NCBI RefSeq assembly: GCF_051020955.1
Contig: NC_135016.1
Coordinates: forward strand, 17,652,501 to 17,716,500
Length of the DNA stretch: 64,000 nucleotides
Source of the DNA: Megalopta genalis
Lineage: Eukaryota; Arthropoda; Insecta; Hymenoptera; Halictidae
Direction of reading: 5' to 3'
Numbering within the stretch: position 1 is the stretch's first letter; each line of letters starts with the position of its first letter. Made by a program: the position numbers and the translations under genes. Under the pieces are notes generated by a model. The model saw only the letters and a program-made list of their open reading frames with translations. It made no database searches and was not told the origin of the DNA. This document shows positions 44,693-57,173 of this stretch, piece by piece.

Positions 44693-46911
44693 ATGCAAAT
44701 ATATATATACATATATATGAGATAAGAGAAACATAAACATCAAGATTTGCAAGAAACAGTGCATCTTGAAATTGACTTACAATGACGCCCGGATCAAAGA
44801 TTCTCGTATCGTAGACGAAAGGCATGATCGCCGTGCCATCATGCGCGTCAGAAATGTCCCGCGCGTCGAGGAAAAGAACAGATAATCTTTGCCCGTGGCT
44901 CAGCTATCCCGGCAACAGAAGAACAAAAGCTTTCGACGACAGCGGCAGCTAAAGGGTTAAACCACCGCGCACCAGCATAAATTTCTTTTGTCACCGGTTC
45001 CGCCCCGAGGACGTCGTCGCCGACGACATCCTCCCGCAGGCTTCGCGTAGAGACCGTTTGTCTTGTCGCGACAATGCCTTAGGTAACACATCCTGGTTAG
45101 ATCCGTAGGAGCCGACGCCGACGATAGTTGCAGGTGTCACGACTCGGTTTTACATGATTTTCTCTGGCCCGGCCGTTTCGCCTCGTCTCGTTTCCGCTCG
45201 ATCCGTTTCGTCTGTTCGGGCCTTTCTCCCGCGATCACCCGCGCGGAATCCGTCTCTGTCGACGTGACACGGTCGCGTGGGCGTCAGCCGACCGATATTA
45301 ATGCATTTATTCATGGGCGTAATTAAAATTAGCGCGAGAGATCGGGCGCAGCGCGTGTGTGCGTCGCGCGAACGGAGGTCGACGCGCGCGATCGTTATCG
45401 CCGCTCGCGATCCAGAAGAATTATCGCGCGTGCCAGGCCCTCGGCGATAGCGTCTCGAGCAACAATCGAGCGATTAGAGTGGTCACGGGGATATCGAGAT
45501 TCTAATCGTTCGGTAGAATGCGAACGGTTGCTCTATGGGAAATGCGGTTGCAGCCTCGGCGTTTCCTTGGATGACGGAGAATGATTCCTGGGGAAAGATC
45601 GCTTCGGATTGCGCGAGATGATCTAATTCAGCTGATTCTGATCTATTTAGCTTCTCTGCTGATATCGTATTTCTATAATATTTCTATAATATTCATATAA
45701 TATTTCTGTAACAAGCGATCGCAGGCTTTATATTTGTTCGATGGCTGCGAACTGTTCTGTTATATTAGAGAAACTGCTTATTTATTTTAAAAAAGGTACA
45801 TTTTCTCTTACGTGGCATGTGATAATTTAATAATTCAAAACTAATCATTCTAAACCTACCGAGCAATACAGTCGGCTGATATTTATCGGTTTATAAGAAT
45901 GACAAAATTAATTTTATTCAGATCTCTCGCTATTTATATCACGATGTATGCTTGAATTAGGAAATTGGAATTGCAGGTGTACAAATATATTACATTTCAT
46001 ACATATTATATATATGTATTACATATTATATACGTTAAATTCGATATATAATCGACATTATAAAATAATGCAAATATTCCTTAACATTTTCAACAATATC
46101 TATAAATGCTTATTTATACGTAATACTTTAAGCGATATTGCATCTTGGATTACTTCTTAACATCGAAAATACGAAACCGATCATTCCAACCGCTACGACA
46201 GTTACGTTACACACACAAGTAGACAGACACCTGATTCTCGAGAGTAAAACAATCTGCTCGTCGCCTCGGTATTTAGTACAGCGTCAGCGAGCGATTTCGA
46301 AGCGGAAAGAAACGCTCGGATAGATTTGTCCAAGTCGAACACCGCCTAGATCCCGACCCAGATAATGCGCGGAGGCCCGATACAAATGTCCGCGAGACGT
46401 AATATTAAATATGTATCCGATCCCCCATCTCTCTTATTCGTATTCCGCTTGTCCCTCGGCCGCCGTAAAAGAAAAATGAAGATGGAAGACGGCTCCATTT
46501 ACATTCGGCCGAAATAAGGGCACGTAGCCCGATCAAATATATCCGGGACACACGGTCCCAGCGTTTCGAGGCATCTCGCGATATCCGTAGCTCGTCTCTG
46601 CCGAGCAATCGGCGTTCGCCCCCTCGATTTCGACAATCGCGCGAACAGCGTGGGAGTATCGGGAAAAACAAGCGCGCCGCTCGTGTGCAGGTGCAGAGGC
46701 CGCCCGCGCGCCGGTTGCCACGGAGGAGGAGCGGAGGTTTTGTTCGGGGGATCGAGGGAACGGGTTAACGAGTCGTCGTTGTTTCATCGGGTATCGAGAT
46801 GCTCGCGGAAAGTATCCCGAACGATCGCCGGTTCGGTTTCGTTTCGCGAAATTTGTTTATCGCCGCGAGATTGAAACGGCGGATACGGCGGAGCTCGCGC
46901 GCGAACGTTTC
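44693..46911. other. Unassigned stretch
   Basis: A TTAA-type right end (GCAGCTAAAGGGTTAA) lies at 44945-44960. AT-rich at 45660-46130, GC-rich elsewhere. No exon is recognised. Confidence 0.5.
45296..45340. promoter_or_regulatory. Possible conserved non-coding element
   Basis: ATTAATGCATTTATTCATGG and GGCGTAATTAAAATTAGCGC contain a TTTATTCATGG word (posterior-Hox or Caudal-like) and a TAATTAAAATTA homeodomain-like site. ATTTATTCATGG also occurs at 9176. This is suggestive only. Confidence 0.2.
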
Positions 46912-46931
46912 GTATTCGGGATCGAATACCA

Positions 46932-47032
46932 TTAACCCACTTGCATCATATGGAAATATTTAATATTCAATATAATTTTATTATTTTTGTTATTATTTAT
47001 TTAATATAAATAATATATAATATTAATAATAA

Positions 47033-47091
<59 letters not shown>

Positions 47092-47192
47092 AATTAATAT
47101 ATATAATAATATATAAATAATATTTATTTAATATAAATTATTTTATATTTAGGTATAAAATTGTATAAAAGTAAAAGAAAAATCATTTTTCA
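46932..47192. mobile_element. Insertion with TTAACCC end between 25-bp direct repeats
   Basis: The insert starts TTAACCCACTTGCATCATAT, close to family C ends, and is otherwise AT-rich with an (AT)n run. The 25 bp before it (46912-46936) are repeated exactly after it (47193-47217). No right terminal repeat is visible. Confidence 0.6.
47038..47092. repeat. (AT)n microsatellite
   Basis: About 25 AT dinucleotides inside the insertion at 46932. Confidence 0.93.
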
Positions 47193-47217
47193 GTATTCGG
47201 GATCGAATACCATTAAC

Positions 47218-48171
47218 GGGAGAACGCGCGCGCGCGCGAGCGCGGGGCGCCGCGTTATTTAACGCCGCTGCACTTCGGCGCTGCGATTGATATTTCGATC
47301 ATATAGTCACCGAACGCTCGTTTTACCCTCGAAAACTGACTCGATTGTGAATAACAGCAAAAACTGGCGGCGGCGGTCGGGCTTTTTCAATTTATAGAAT
47401 TCGTTGCGAGCCATCGAAAATTCATGGATAAAGTCGCGCTTCGGGTTGTAACGCGCGATAATAAAAAAGGAACGGCTGCGATCAATTTTTTATAGACCTT
47501 CGCGAGGGCTTCCTTCCAGTTTTTCGGATGCTGTTTTGCCCGCGCAGCGTTACCGCCGCCGAAGGAATCCCGGATCGGCGTGCATCGCGAATCCATGCCC
47601 TTTGTGTCGGAAACGACGCTCCGCGCGCGTCTCTGCGAAATTTTCAAGACAGTCGTAACTGTAATCTACGCAGAACTTCCGCGGAGTTAAGGATGGGACT
47701 ATTAAATGTTGTCGAGGACTTACAGTCGCTCTCGGAGTAGTGGTAGTGGTAGGCGTAGGTAACTTAGAAAGTGCTCGCGCTTTTCGCGTGGTCTTGTTGC
47801 TCGTGTCCCGCCGGCGATACTTAAATATTTATGCGCCCGGAGCGGCAGAATGAAAGAACTGCTAAACCGCGCTGGACAGCAAAAAAAAGAAAATCAGGCA
47901 CCGATATACATGCGGTCATTTTAACGAACGAAGAGCTTTTACTTTCGCGTCGCCAAGTTCGTTTCCCCCCGATGATGCATTCGCTTTCCCATCGGCTTTC
48001 TAGTACTAAAGCCTAAAACGAGGAGTATAATCGCGGTAATGACAGCGGACACCACGTTGTCGTCATATTTTTCTCTCGACAAGTGTTTTACGCTCCGAAG
48101 CGTTCTGTTTCGCGCGTCGACTTTACGAATAGAAAAATACAAATGCTTTTTTTAGTCTGAAAATAAATTAC
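47218..48171. other. Unassigned stretch
   Basis: (CG)n at 47226-47240. An 86-codon minus-strand frame with no domain. Nothing else. Confidence 0.5.
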
Positions 48172-48525
<354 letters not shown>

Positions 48526-49725
48526 TGAAATTTGATTCGGCATTACGTTGAAAATTTGTGCGAGCCTCGAGTAAATTACGAAGGCAGCATAATTAGCAGC
48601 TGGTGTCGAACTTGGGCAAAGTAAACGTCTGAGAAGGGAACGCGACGGCGCGCCGTGTTTCACATTGTTTTCGCCGAAAACGCAAGTTTTGGATCGGAGT
48701 ACACCGCGACGACGCGACGGCGGGTTTGCGTTCGAAACGAGCAGCTGAACCGCGAACGAAACAGGATGCTCGACGCGGCTAATTATGGTGGAAGCTGAAA
48801 TTGCCGCGGCGGGCGCGGCGGGTGAACGAGGAAAAAGTTGCATGCCGAAGAACCCGGGCCGGGAAACTTTTTGGCTATCTCGCTTTTCTCACGCCTCATT
48901 CCCCGGGACCGGCTCGGCCGAGACACGAGCTCGAAGATTGGGCTTGTCACGAAAGTTTTAATGAAAGTTCGCCCTCCCCCACCCACCCCCACCGCGCCAC
49001 GTCGTCCACGCCGTCAAATCTTACCGACTAATTCACGGTCTAGCCGCGCGTCGATCTCGTTCTTAGCGAGCGGAAGAGCTTTTTGACAAGGTCGAAACGG
49101 CCGGTGACGTCGGCTCGCGACGACGCTTGAGAAATATTAATTTTCGCCAAGTTCCCTTCCTTATTACCGCGCCACATTGTCCGCTGCTTAACGCTGAAAC
49201 GAGGCCGGTGACCAGCTTGCGTTCTTTCGCGCGAATTTCGCCTTCGTCGCGCCGCGCCGCATTCATTCTTTCAATCTTGATCAGGTAATCTTGTTTAATT
49301 AATTTTAATCCGGATTCGTATCGACGGACGAGAAAATATAATACAATCCACGAGACTCTAAGTGAGTTATTTATTATAACGCGTTAATTAATTTTAACAT
49401 TTCGTCGCGGACAGATATCGGTGAATTTATGTTTTATCGCGAATGTAAAGTCTCCTCTTGGGCAGCGAAATTTCATTAACAGATTCAACCGGAAGTCATT
49501 GTAGCCAGCTGTTTCGCTTAGGTCCACCTTTGCGTTTTCAGTAATTGCGAAACAAAAAATCTCGAGAAAATTTGAAGACTTTCTGTCGGCGTTCGCATCG
49601 TAGTTGCTTCACCTCGTTCCAAAAAGACGAACGCGACTGATACGATAAGAATTTATGCGTCATTGTGTAACATCTTCAAACGGCACGCCGAACTTCTAAT
49701 CTCGGTACGATTGATCACGGTTCTA
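48526..49725. other. Unassigned stretch
   Basis: GC-rich with a CCCCCACCCACCCCCACC run near 48976. No exon is recognised. Confidence 0.5.
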
Positions 49726-50089
49726 CAGGGTGGCCCAAAAATGTCTCGCAATCCGGAAATGGCGGGTTCCTCGGATCATTCGAAGCAACTTCTTCCTTTG
49801 CAAAAATTTTCTCCGAGGCACCGTTAACGAGTTATCAACGAAAAACAGTGACCAATAAGAATCGAGTACGACCGACGCGAGGCTGCCCAGTCAACCAGCG
49901 CGCGAAGCCCAGTTTCGCTCATTGGCTCGGTCGCCTCGCGCCAGCCGAGCTCGCCTCTCATTGGTCACCGTTTTTCGTTGATAACTCGTTAACGGTGCCT
50001 CGGAGAAAATTTTTCTAAAGGAAAAAGTTGCTTCGAATGACCCGAGGAACCCGCCGCTTTCGGATCGCGAGACATTTTGGGACGCCCTG
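49726..50089. mobile_element. Family A foldback element, copy A9
   Basis: It runs from CAGGGTGGCCCAAAAATGTC to ACATTTTGGGACGCCCTG. Both arms have the GTTAACGGTGCCTCGGAG type, and the core has GACCAATAAGAATCGAG and CTCTCATTGGTCACCG. A 184-codon frame on the minus strand overlaps it but is only a by-product of the repeat. Confidence 0.89.
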
Positions 50090-50954
50090 TATAAACAAAG
50101 GTGACAGGATTTCCATCGCCCGGAACTGTTTAATTGCAACGGTGCCATTGTTCGCGACGATCTAAGCGACGACCGAAGAACAGTTTCCTGCATCGGACGA
50201 ATAATAAATAATGTCGACGCAGAAACCGGTGCGTCGTCGTCGAGAGAGAGAATGATTTCTTGTAATACAAACGCGGCAAGGTGCGCCTGCGACGTGTGTA
50301 GACGCGTGTGCAAACATACGCCCGTGCATTCGCATACATTCTGCGCGCGTCCGAAAGGCAAACACCCGGAGCGACTTGGTTTAAAAATTATGCCAGCCTC
50401 TGGTCGGACGGCCAACGTAATTCTTGTGTATTTTCCCCGTGGCACCCACGCTAATTTTCCGTTACCGGCAAATGTTTAACGACATATTAGTCGACGCCGA
50501 ACGTTTCGAGAAATCTTACCGCGCGCGGGCCCTCGTGTTTGGAATCGCGGAGTTTAATGCGCCGAATACGAAAGTAGTCAAATATTGTTTGCCGGGAACT
50601 GCGCTAAGCAACGGCAAACCAGCGTATCCGAAAATTCTTAGGCGCCCGGAGGTGGAAACCGTTCGAGACGTTACAGACCCTCGAACGGGATCTAAGCTGC
50701 ATGAACTTGGTTCCGAGAGAAAAGTCTTTTCAAAACGGATTACAAAGGCTCTGTGGAAAATGAAGCTGAAAGAATTTTGCTGAAGAGAGAGACTTATAAT
50801 CGCGATGTTAAAAGGAGAGGTGGGCCGACTTCGTTCCTACTACGGTGATCTTAAAAGTTCACTTCTGATACAGTCCGCTAGGTGCTCTAGCGAAACTTTC
50901 GTACAATCGGCGAGAGTTGCTATTGTCGGCGCACGAAGAGCGCCCCGCGATAAT
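50090..50954. other. Unassigned stretch
   Basis: A 119-codon frame (50424-50783) shows no domain. Nothing else. Confidence 0.5.
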
Positions 50955-51177
50955 ATAGTAAATTCTCCCCAATTTTCCTTTTCGATTTTTTTAAACGAAA
51001 ATGGATAATTTGGGAAGAGGAGACACGATTGTTCGAGCCTCGCGACTCATTTTTATAGTAGCCGTGTGCCAACGATTATAAAAACGAGGTGCAAGGCTCT
51101 AATAATCGTATCTTCACTTCCCAAATTGTCCATTTTTATTGAAAAAACTGAAGGAAAATTAGGGAGAATTAATTGTA
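50955..51177. mobile_element. Family B hairpin MITE, second subtype (B7)
   Basis: It runs from TAGTAAATTCTCCCCAATTT to AGGGAGAATTAATTGTA. GGAGACACGATTGTTCGAGC pairs with CTCTAATAATCGTATCTTC. The outer 45 bp differ from the main type (TTTTCCTTTTCGATTTTTTT in place of GACGCTCAGATTGTCC), which defines a second subtype also seen in fragments at 12.4 and 59.5 kb. Confidence 0.83.
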
Positions 51178-51797
51178 TTACCGTAGCAGTACTACACTCA
51201 TACAAATATAATTTATAAGATTAAAAATTAAATATAATATATATAAATAAAAATTAAATGAAATTTACATAAATTATACAAATATTAATTATAAAAGTAA
51301 TTTATCGGTGAGTGCCAATGGAAACATCAGCGCCCCTTGCGGGGACTCGCGGAAGTAAACTCTTAGCGTCGCAGAAATTTCGCGACGGGATAACTGTGGT
51401 CGGTTCGCTTCTCTGGTGCTTGTAATATAACGTTTTGCAGAAGCTCCGAAAAGAGTTTCAAGGCCTTCTAAAAAATTCAAGGGTCTCAAAGTTTCCGAAG
51501 GAGCTGCTAGAACCTCTAGACCCCGAGGGTGGTGCAGCTCCGTCAGATTAAACTCGATTACGGATTCATCGATGACTTTCTAGAGCTCTGCGAAGAATCT
51601 CGAGGATCCCGGGAGTTTCTCAAGTGGATCCATAGTTCCCAAAAGAGGACTCAATGACACCGAAGCTCTCCCAAATAGAACCGAAAGATCCAGTCAAATG
51701 ATCATCGGGAATTCCGCGAGCGATTCTTACGCATCTAGGGATCCAAGGAACTCGTAAAATGATCTTCAGGTACTCTAAAGGTACGATAATTTTGCCA
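51178..51797. other. Unassigned stretch
   Basis: AT-rich to 51300. Beyond that, short CGAAG/TCTAGA words and nothing assignable. Confidence 0.5.
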
Positions 51798-52160
51798 CGT
51801 TTCGCAGGCAATTCGGAGGCCACGTGACACGATTCGAAGGCAATTCGGAGGCCACCATGACATGATTCGAAGGAAATTCGGAGGCCACCATGATATGATT
51901 CGAATAGAATTTGGAGGCCACCATGACATGATTCGATGGAAATTCCGAGACCACGTGCTACGATTCGAAGGCAATTCGCAGGCCACGTGCCACGATTCGA
52001 AGGCAATTCGGAGACCACATGCCAAGATTCGAAGGCAATTCGGAGACCACGTGCCACGATTCGAAGGCAATTCGGAGACCACGTACCACGATTCGAAGGC
52101 AATCCGGAGACCACGTGCCACGATTCGAAGGCAATTCGGAGGCCACGTGCCACGATTCGA
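51798..52160. repeat. 32-bp minisatellite array
   Basis: About eleven tandem units of CGATTCGAAGGCAATTCGGA plus GACCACGTGCCA, with variants such as GGCCACCATGAC and GATGGAAATTCC. Because 32 is not a multiple of three, three frames on each strand stay open. This explains the 177-, 128- and 121-codon frames, which I do not regard as genes. Confidence 0.95.
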
Positions 52161-52655
52161 CCATCACGTACCTAGTAACCTAGTAGCCTGCCACATATCT
52201 TGTAGCTCCGCGTTTTTTCTTACCTAACACACACCCAAACAGACCATTTTGTGTTGCCTTCCGGGAGATTGAGTCATAATATATGTATAATATATATATA
52301 TATATATAATACGTATAGTAATATGTATGTTTTTGTCTCCGTTATCGTAAAAATGGACGCATACACGCACGCGTAAATAAATGAAAGCTATCACAGCTCG
52401 TTCGCGCGGAGCGCCGGATCGCTCTTAGTCCTGACCAATTAGTTCCATTCTAATACGTCGCTGCTGAATTATTTCCGCGGAATGATAGTTCACGGGACGG
52501 TGAACTTTTCCGCGTCGTTCGAAGATTTATCGTCGGCCGACACTTTTTCTTTAATGAACGTTAAAAGCGCGCGCAGGCCGAGCAATCGATGCCGGTAGTA
52601 ATAGCATTGAATAATGAATCGACTTCGACGTTCGATATCGAACGGCTTCGGCCCG

Positions 52656-52704
<49 letters not shown>

Positions 52705-53468
52705 GGTCGCCCGGCGACTCGCTTGTCCCCGCGCAAATCCGCTAATAAGGAAGGAGGCGACTGCCCGACATCCGTTACCCATATTTTACGTAATTAGTCC
52801 TTTTCGCGCGCCCACGCGCGTCGCGTTTCCTTCGCGAACGGCACGGATCCCGCGCGGCTCGGCGGGACCTGCCGGAAAAGAAGGCGTCGCGCACGGGGTG
52901 CCCGTGGGTGTTCCCGCTAAACAGAATCGAACGGTATCGACATTTTGTATCGATGACGTAACCCCGACACTTGGACGAGCGCGGGGTCCGACGGTGTTGT
53001 AGCCCGCGCGCGCGCGAGCCGCGAGGGGCTCGGGACTTTCGTAACGCCGCGGCGCTGGTCGATGCCTTTGACTGTCCTCGATCTGGCGCTCCGGGTGCAT
53101 TCACAGCTCGAAAGGCATGAATGACTCGGTGCATCCGAGGGGATACGCGCGGTAGACACGGAAGGCATAATTCGTCGGCATTAGTTCGCGCGCGGGCTCG
53201 AAATGCCGAGCTGCTCGAGAGGGCGGCGGCGGCGAGGGCGAGGGGCGTCGCGACGACGAGAGCACCGTTGCGAAACGTCGAACGAGGGCCGCGGAATCGA
53301 TCGTACGCTAATTAAAAGTACGACGAGCAGCCAGCCGCGTTCGTATCGATGCACGCGGGATTTTTGTTCGCCCACGCAGGCTGCTCGGACCGCCGAAACG
53401 CCTCGCGCGGCTTAGTGTTCCCATGAAACTTTCAGTTTTTTCTTGAACGTGTGGGCAAATATTAGAGA
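52161..53468. other. Unassigned stretch
   Basis: Starts with the AACAGACCATTTTGTGTT flank of repeat K and a TATA run (52280-52310). The 52.7-53.4 kb part is CpG-rich with overlapping unsupported frames. Confidence 0.5.
52661..52701. repeat. (GA)n microsatellite
   Basis: About 20 GA dinucleotides. Confidence 0.95.
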
Positions 53469-53606
53469 TACAGTAATGTCTCTCTAATTGACGCTCAGAT
53501 TGACCACAAAAATGGACAATTTGGAGGAGACAAAGAGGAGATACGATTATTCGAGCCTTGCGGTTCGTTTTTATAGTTGTTTACAATTTTTAACTATAAA
53601 AACGCT
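53469..53606. mobile_element. Family B MITE, left arm and loop (B8)
   Basis: TACAGTAATGTCTCTCTAAT through GCCTTGCGGTTCGTTTTTAT into AACTATAAAAACG is a left arm and loop. The rest is replaced 20 bp later by another copy. A duplicated GAGGAGA-AAGAGGAGA block lies in the arm. Confidence 0.83.
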
Positions 53607-53627
53607 TTTATTGGGAAACAATAAGGT

Positions 53628-53838
53628 ACAATAATTTCTCCCTAATTCGGGAGATGGGAAATGGGAGATTTGGGAAGAGGAGATACGATTATTATAATAT
53701 AATATAATTGTAATTGTATAATATAATTATTATAATAAATATAATTGTAATCGCAAGGCTCGAATAATCGTATCTCCTCTTCCCGAATGGTTCATTTTTG
53801 TGGACAATCTCTGCGACAATTAGAGAGACATTACTATA
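53628..53838. mobile_element. Family B MITE with an AT-rich loop (B9)
   Basis: It runs from GTACAATAATTTCTCCCTAA to AGAGAGACATTACTATA. The loop has been replaced by about 60 bp of ATAATTGTAAT-type sequence. The arms still pair (GAAGAGGAGATACGATTATT and AATAATCGTATCTCCTCTTC). Confidence 0.82.
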
Positions 53839-53989
53839 TCCCTAACATTTGTCATTGATACTCGATCTATGGATCGCGTGACGATGATGCAAGCAATCAA
53901 AACGATGAAACAAGGCAATCGACATTATTATAATTTTGATCCATTGAAAATGATTCTTAGAAAACAGCAATTGACACCTGCAACCTCTG

Positions 53990-54822
53990 GCAAAAAGTAT
54001 TCGTCCATCTTTTAAAATGCTATAACTCTTTTCAAACTGGCTTTCTAATCGACTTGAATCTTTTTTTCAGTGTTAAACGGACTAGTTTACGGTACAATGA
54101 CTAGTATACTTCTTATTTCATTCGGCTATTGCATAAAATGATAGCAGAAGATAAAGGACACTCGTTTTTTAACTTTTTCATTTGTACCCGGAACGAGGAT
54201 TTAAAAAATGCGTTTCGTAGATCTAGGTAAATTACATGCAAACTGGAAATTTCATCCAAATTGCTTGACGTCACGAGCTACAAGCAATTGAAGATCGTGA
54301 AAATCGCAGTTCTCCACGAATTTCAACCGAAAGCAGGTTATTTTTTCATCTTTGAGTGGCTTTGGGTGCAGCTCGGCTGTGCGTCAAACGATTTCAATGA
54401 AATTTTCAGTTCGCATATAAGTCACCGAGATGTACCAAATGCATTATTTAAATTTTCGTTTCGGGCTCAAATAAATCAGTTAAGAAACGAGCATTTTTTA
54501 TCTTTTATTGTCATTTCATATAATAGAACAATTTTTAAAAAAAGTGTATGCTAGTCATTATACCTTTAATACTAAATAAGTAATAATATAATATATATAA
54601 TATATAATACATAATAATAATATATAATATGTAATAATAATAATAATAAAATTAATAATAATAATATATAATACATAATAATAATAATATAATATATAAT
54701 ACATAATTATACCCTTTAATACTTAAAAAAAAAGATTCAAGTCAATATTAGACCAATTACGTCAAGTTTGGAAAAAGTTATTGCACTTTGAAAGGTGGAC
54801 GAATACTTTTTCCCAGGGATCA
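53990..54822. mobile_element. Family D element, most complete copy
   Basis: The left end CTGGCAAAAAGTATTCGTCC and the right end complement CTGGGAAAAAGTATTCGTCC head inverted repeats of about 85 bp that include GATTCAAGTC and TTGCAC/GCTATAAC words. The interior (54261-54554) has a 97-codon frame with no recognisable motif, then an AT tract at 54590-54715. It looks like a Tc1-type non-autonomous element. Confidence 0.8.
54590..54715. repeat. AT-rich ATAATA tract in family D
   Basis: AATATATAATACATAATAAT words, repeated loosely. Confidence 0.82.
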
Positions 54823-55652
54823 GTAGTACCGCATAAGTCGCATAAACGTAGAATAGCTTCGAAATGATTCACGACGACCATGAATCTATATATTCATTCT
54901 CACGAGCCAATTCCTGCCAAGTTGTCGAATCCAGTCTTCGTCCGAGTCCAGGCTCGTCCTTCGCCTTATTCCTCGTTCCGGTCGGCAATTATCGAGCCGA
55001 TCGGGCGTGTTTTGTTTAAAAGACAATCGACGGTGTTCCGGAGTTCGGTGGGCGTCCGCGGGCTAGGATAACTTCCCCTACGTGCCCCGCATAAATTCTC
55101 AATATCGCCGCGCCACCGACAATCCTTCCCTCGGATAGGAAACAAACTACTAACTCGGCTAATCCGATGCTAATTCGATGCAGCGGACATCTATTCCGTT
55201 TACAAAGGATTTATGGTGAGGGGCCGACTGTCCGGCGTGCATACACCCGCTCCGCCGTTGCTATTGCCCCGGCGCTGCCGCCGTTCGCCGCCGCCAAGCC
55301 TAATCGCGAGCCGCACGAGACTAGATTTTCTCGAGTGTCGGCCCACAATCACGCTCCCGCGCGGACTTACGGCCGGGACGACAGTGCCGCACGAGCCTCG
55401 ATATATCTGCGGACCCGGTGTTTTGCATTTCTACTCGTTTGTACATGCGAGGACCGGCGCTAATGGCCGCTCGTCGCTCGATAATGCCTCTATTGCTCTT
55501 GCGGGATCCGTCCGGCTCGGTGTCGAACCCCCCTCCTCTCCTCCCCCTCCCAGAGATTGTTGACGCCGTTTTCCGTGTTTTATCGCCGCCGACAAATTCA
55601 ACGGACTTTTTCCATCGCGTCTCGCGTCCTGGAACGTGTACGAAGAAGCGGC
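54823..55652. other. Unassigned GC-rich stretch
   Basis: Opposed frames of 98, 116 and 119 codons with no domain. No exon is recognised. Confidence 0.5.
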
Positions 55653-55760
55653 TTAACGCGTTGAATGCCACGGGGTTCACCGGTGACCGGCACTTAACCC
55701 TTTCGCTCCGATGGGCGTATACGTACGCCCTCGAAGAATGACCATTCGTATACGAAGAGC
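55653..55760. mobile_element. Two abutting TTAA-type ends
   Basis: TTAACGCGTTGAATGCCACG with the palindromic TTCACCGGTGACCGG leads after about 40 bp into TTAACCCTTTCGCTCCGATG with GGGCGTATACGTACGCCC. One terminus lies directly inside or beside the other. Confidence 0.6.
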
Positions 55761-55764
55761 TCTG

Positions 55765-55925
55765 GAAAAGTGGGCCTTCGAATCGTATTATTTGGCCACC
55801 GGATTGCCTCCGAATCGTCTCATGCGGCCTCCGAATTGCCTCCGAATCGTGTCATGTAGCCTCCGAATTGCCTTCGAACCGTGGCAAAAAATTAAGTGGC
55901 AAAAAAAGTTAAGTCATCGTTTTTA
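55765..55925. repeat. Dispersed repeat K, inverted, three minisatellite units
   Basis: GGATTGCCTCCGAATCGTCT, CATGCGGCCTCCGAATTGCC and TCATGTAGCCTCCGAATTGC, then AAGTTAAGTCATCGTTTTTA. It is the complement of the 28.7 and 51.8 kb units and of the 28.7 kb left flank. Confidence 0.82.
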
Positions 55926-56058
55926 TTCTGCGTTAGTATTCTCGCGACTTAGTGTTCTCAGATCCACCCAGTTTCAATTGCTCCCTCCGAACAATTTCCT
56001 GTAGAAATTACTATAGTTTCTAAATACAATGAACAGTCTAAACAGCGAACAGTGATGA

Positions 56059-56355
56059 TTAACGCGTTCATCAAACTCCGCGGTGACGCCATGGGGGCCA
56101 CCGGTGACCGGCGCGCCCAAATTGATAGAAATATGTATATAATTTGAAACAAATGTCAATATCTAAAATTTTGTATTATTACCATCGTCGATTCGAACAG
56201 CGACCCCTGTCGCAGTTAACATGTCAAACATGGTTATACACTGTAACTTATCTATTGCAGATAATATTTCAACATTATATGTATCGCATAAAAGAAAATT
56301 CATCGTGGCGCCACGGACAATTTCTGTAAAACCGGCGTGGCGTTCAACGTGTTAA
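56059..56355. mobile_element. TTAA-type element, TTAACGCGTT subfamily
   Basis: TTAACGCGTTCATCAAACTC at the left, the complement of TTAACACGTTGAACGCCACG at the right, 297 bp. The left interior has CCACCGGTGACCGGCG, the same palindrome as the end at 55653. It is non-coding. Confidence 0.75.
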
Positions 56356-57173
56356 TGATTCGAAGCCGGCTGCCGAAAATCGTCGAGCTTTTTAATTCTG
56401 TTGTTCCACCGTGGACGGGGGGGAGTTCGCATCCGAACAATTTTATTGACCGGGCATTCTTTATTGGAGAAATATGTTGAAATGAGAACAGGTGCCGGCG
56501 AATTTTTCTGCTAGAATATCAAATCATTTTTATAAATTGTTGCTGGTCGTTATTAAAACACACACACACACACACACACACACGGATGCAGCGAAACGTT
56601 CAATCTCGTCGGTGCAACAAATATATAATATTGTGCACCCGGAACGTTCTCGTATCGTGCACGCTCGACAATTACAGCGAAATTACTATTACATCATTGA
56701 ATATAATTGCCAGTAACGTGGCACGGTGCAATGGATTCAATGGATAGTTGTTATCGTTGAACCTTGATAAACGTATGCGGGAACACTATCCTCTTCCATA
56801 AATTATCATTGACAGATGCAATTCCTGTACCACGGATGCAATTAAATTTGGATGAATATCCGTCTAAAAACGTTGCATCCTTTAGTTAAAACAGGTTAGA
56901 ATTATTGTGCTATTGTTAATTCAAACTTTTTCTACTGTGCTCCTATACTATCGTTTGAGAAATAATGCTCTGTTCTTTTTTTTTTCAATATTGCACGCCG
57001 CGAAGAATTTGTCATATTAATATTGTTCATAATATTTGTTCGCATTAATAATTATTATATTAGACACAGGGCGCTTATTAAGGGAGAGCCATTTTGTACC
57101 CGTGAAAAAAGAAGTGCCAAAAATATTATTTTCTTTCTGTTAAAGATATATTTATTTATACAATACTGTTGCA
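56356..57173. other. Unassigned stretch
   Basis: AT-rich apart from the AC tract. Nothing recognised. Confidence 0.5.
56560..56583. repeat. (AC)n microsatellite
   Basis: Twelve AC dinucleotides. Confidence 0.9.

Noticed and set aside
49891..50445. 184-codon minus-strand frame
   Set aside because: A large part is translated family A terminal sequence.
51620..52153. 177-codon repetitive frame
   Set aside because: Translation of the 32-bp minisatellite; other frames on both strands are equally open.
51798..52160. CRISPR-like array
   Set aside because: Units are contiguous without spacers; it is a minisatellite in eukaryotic DNA.
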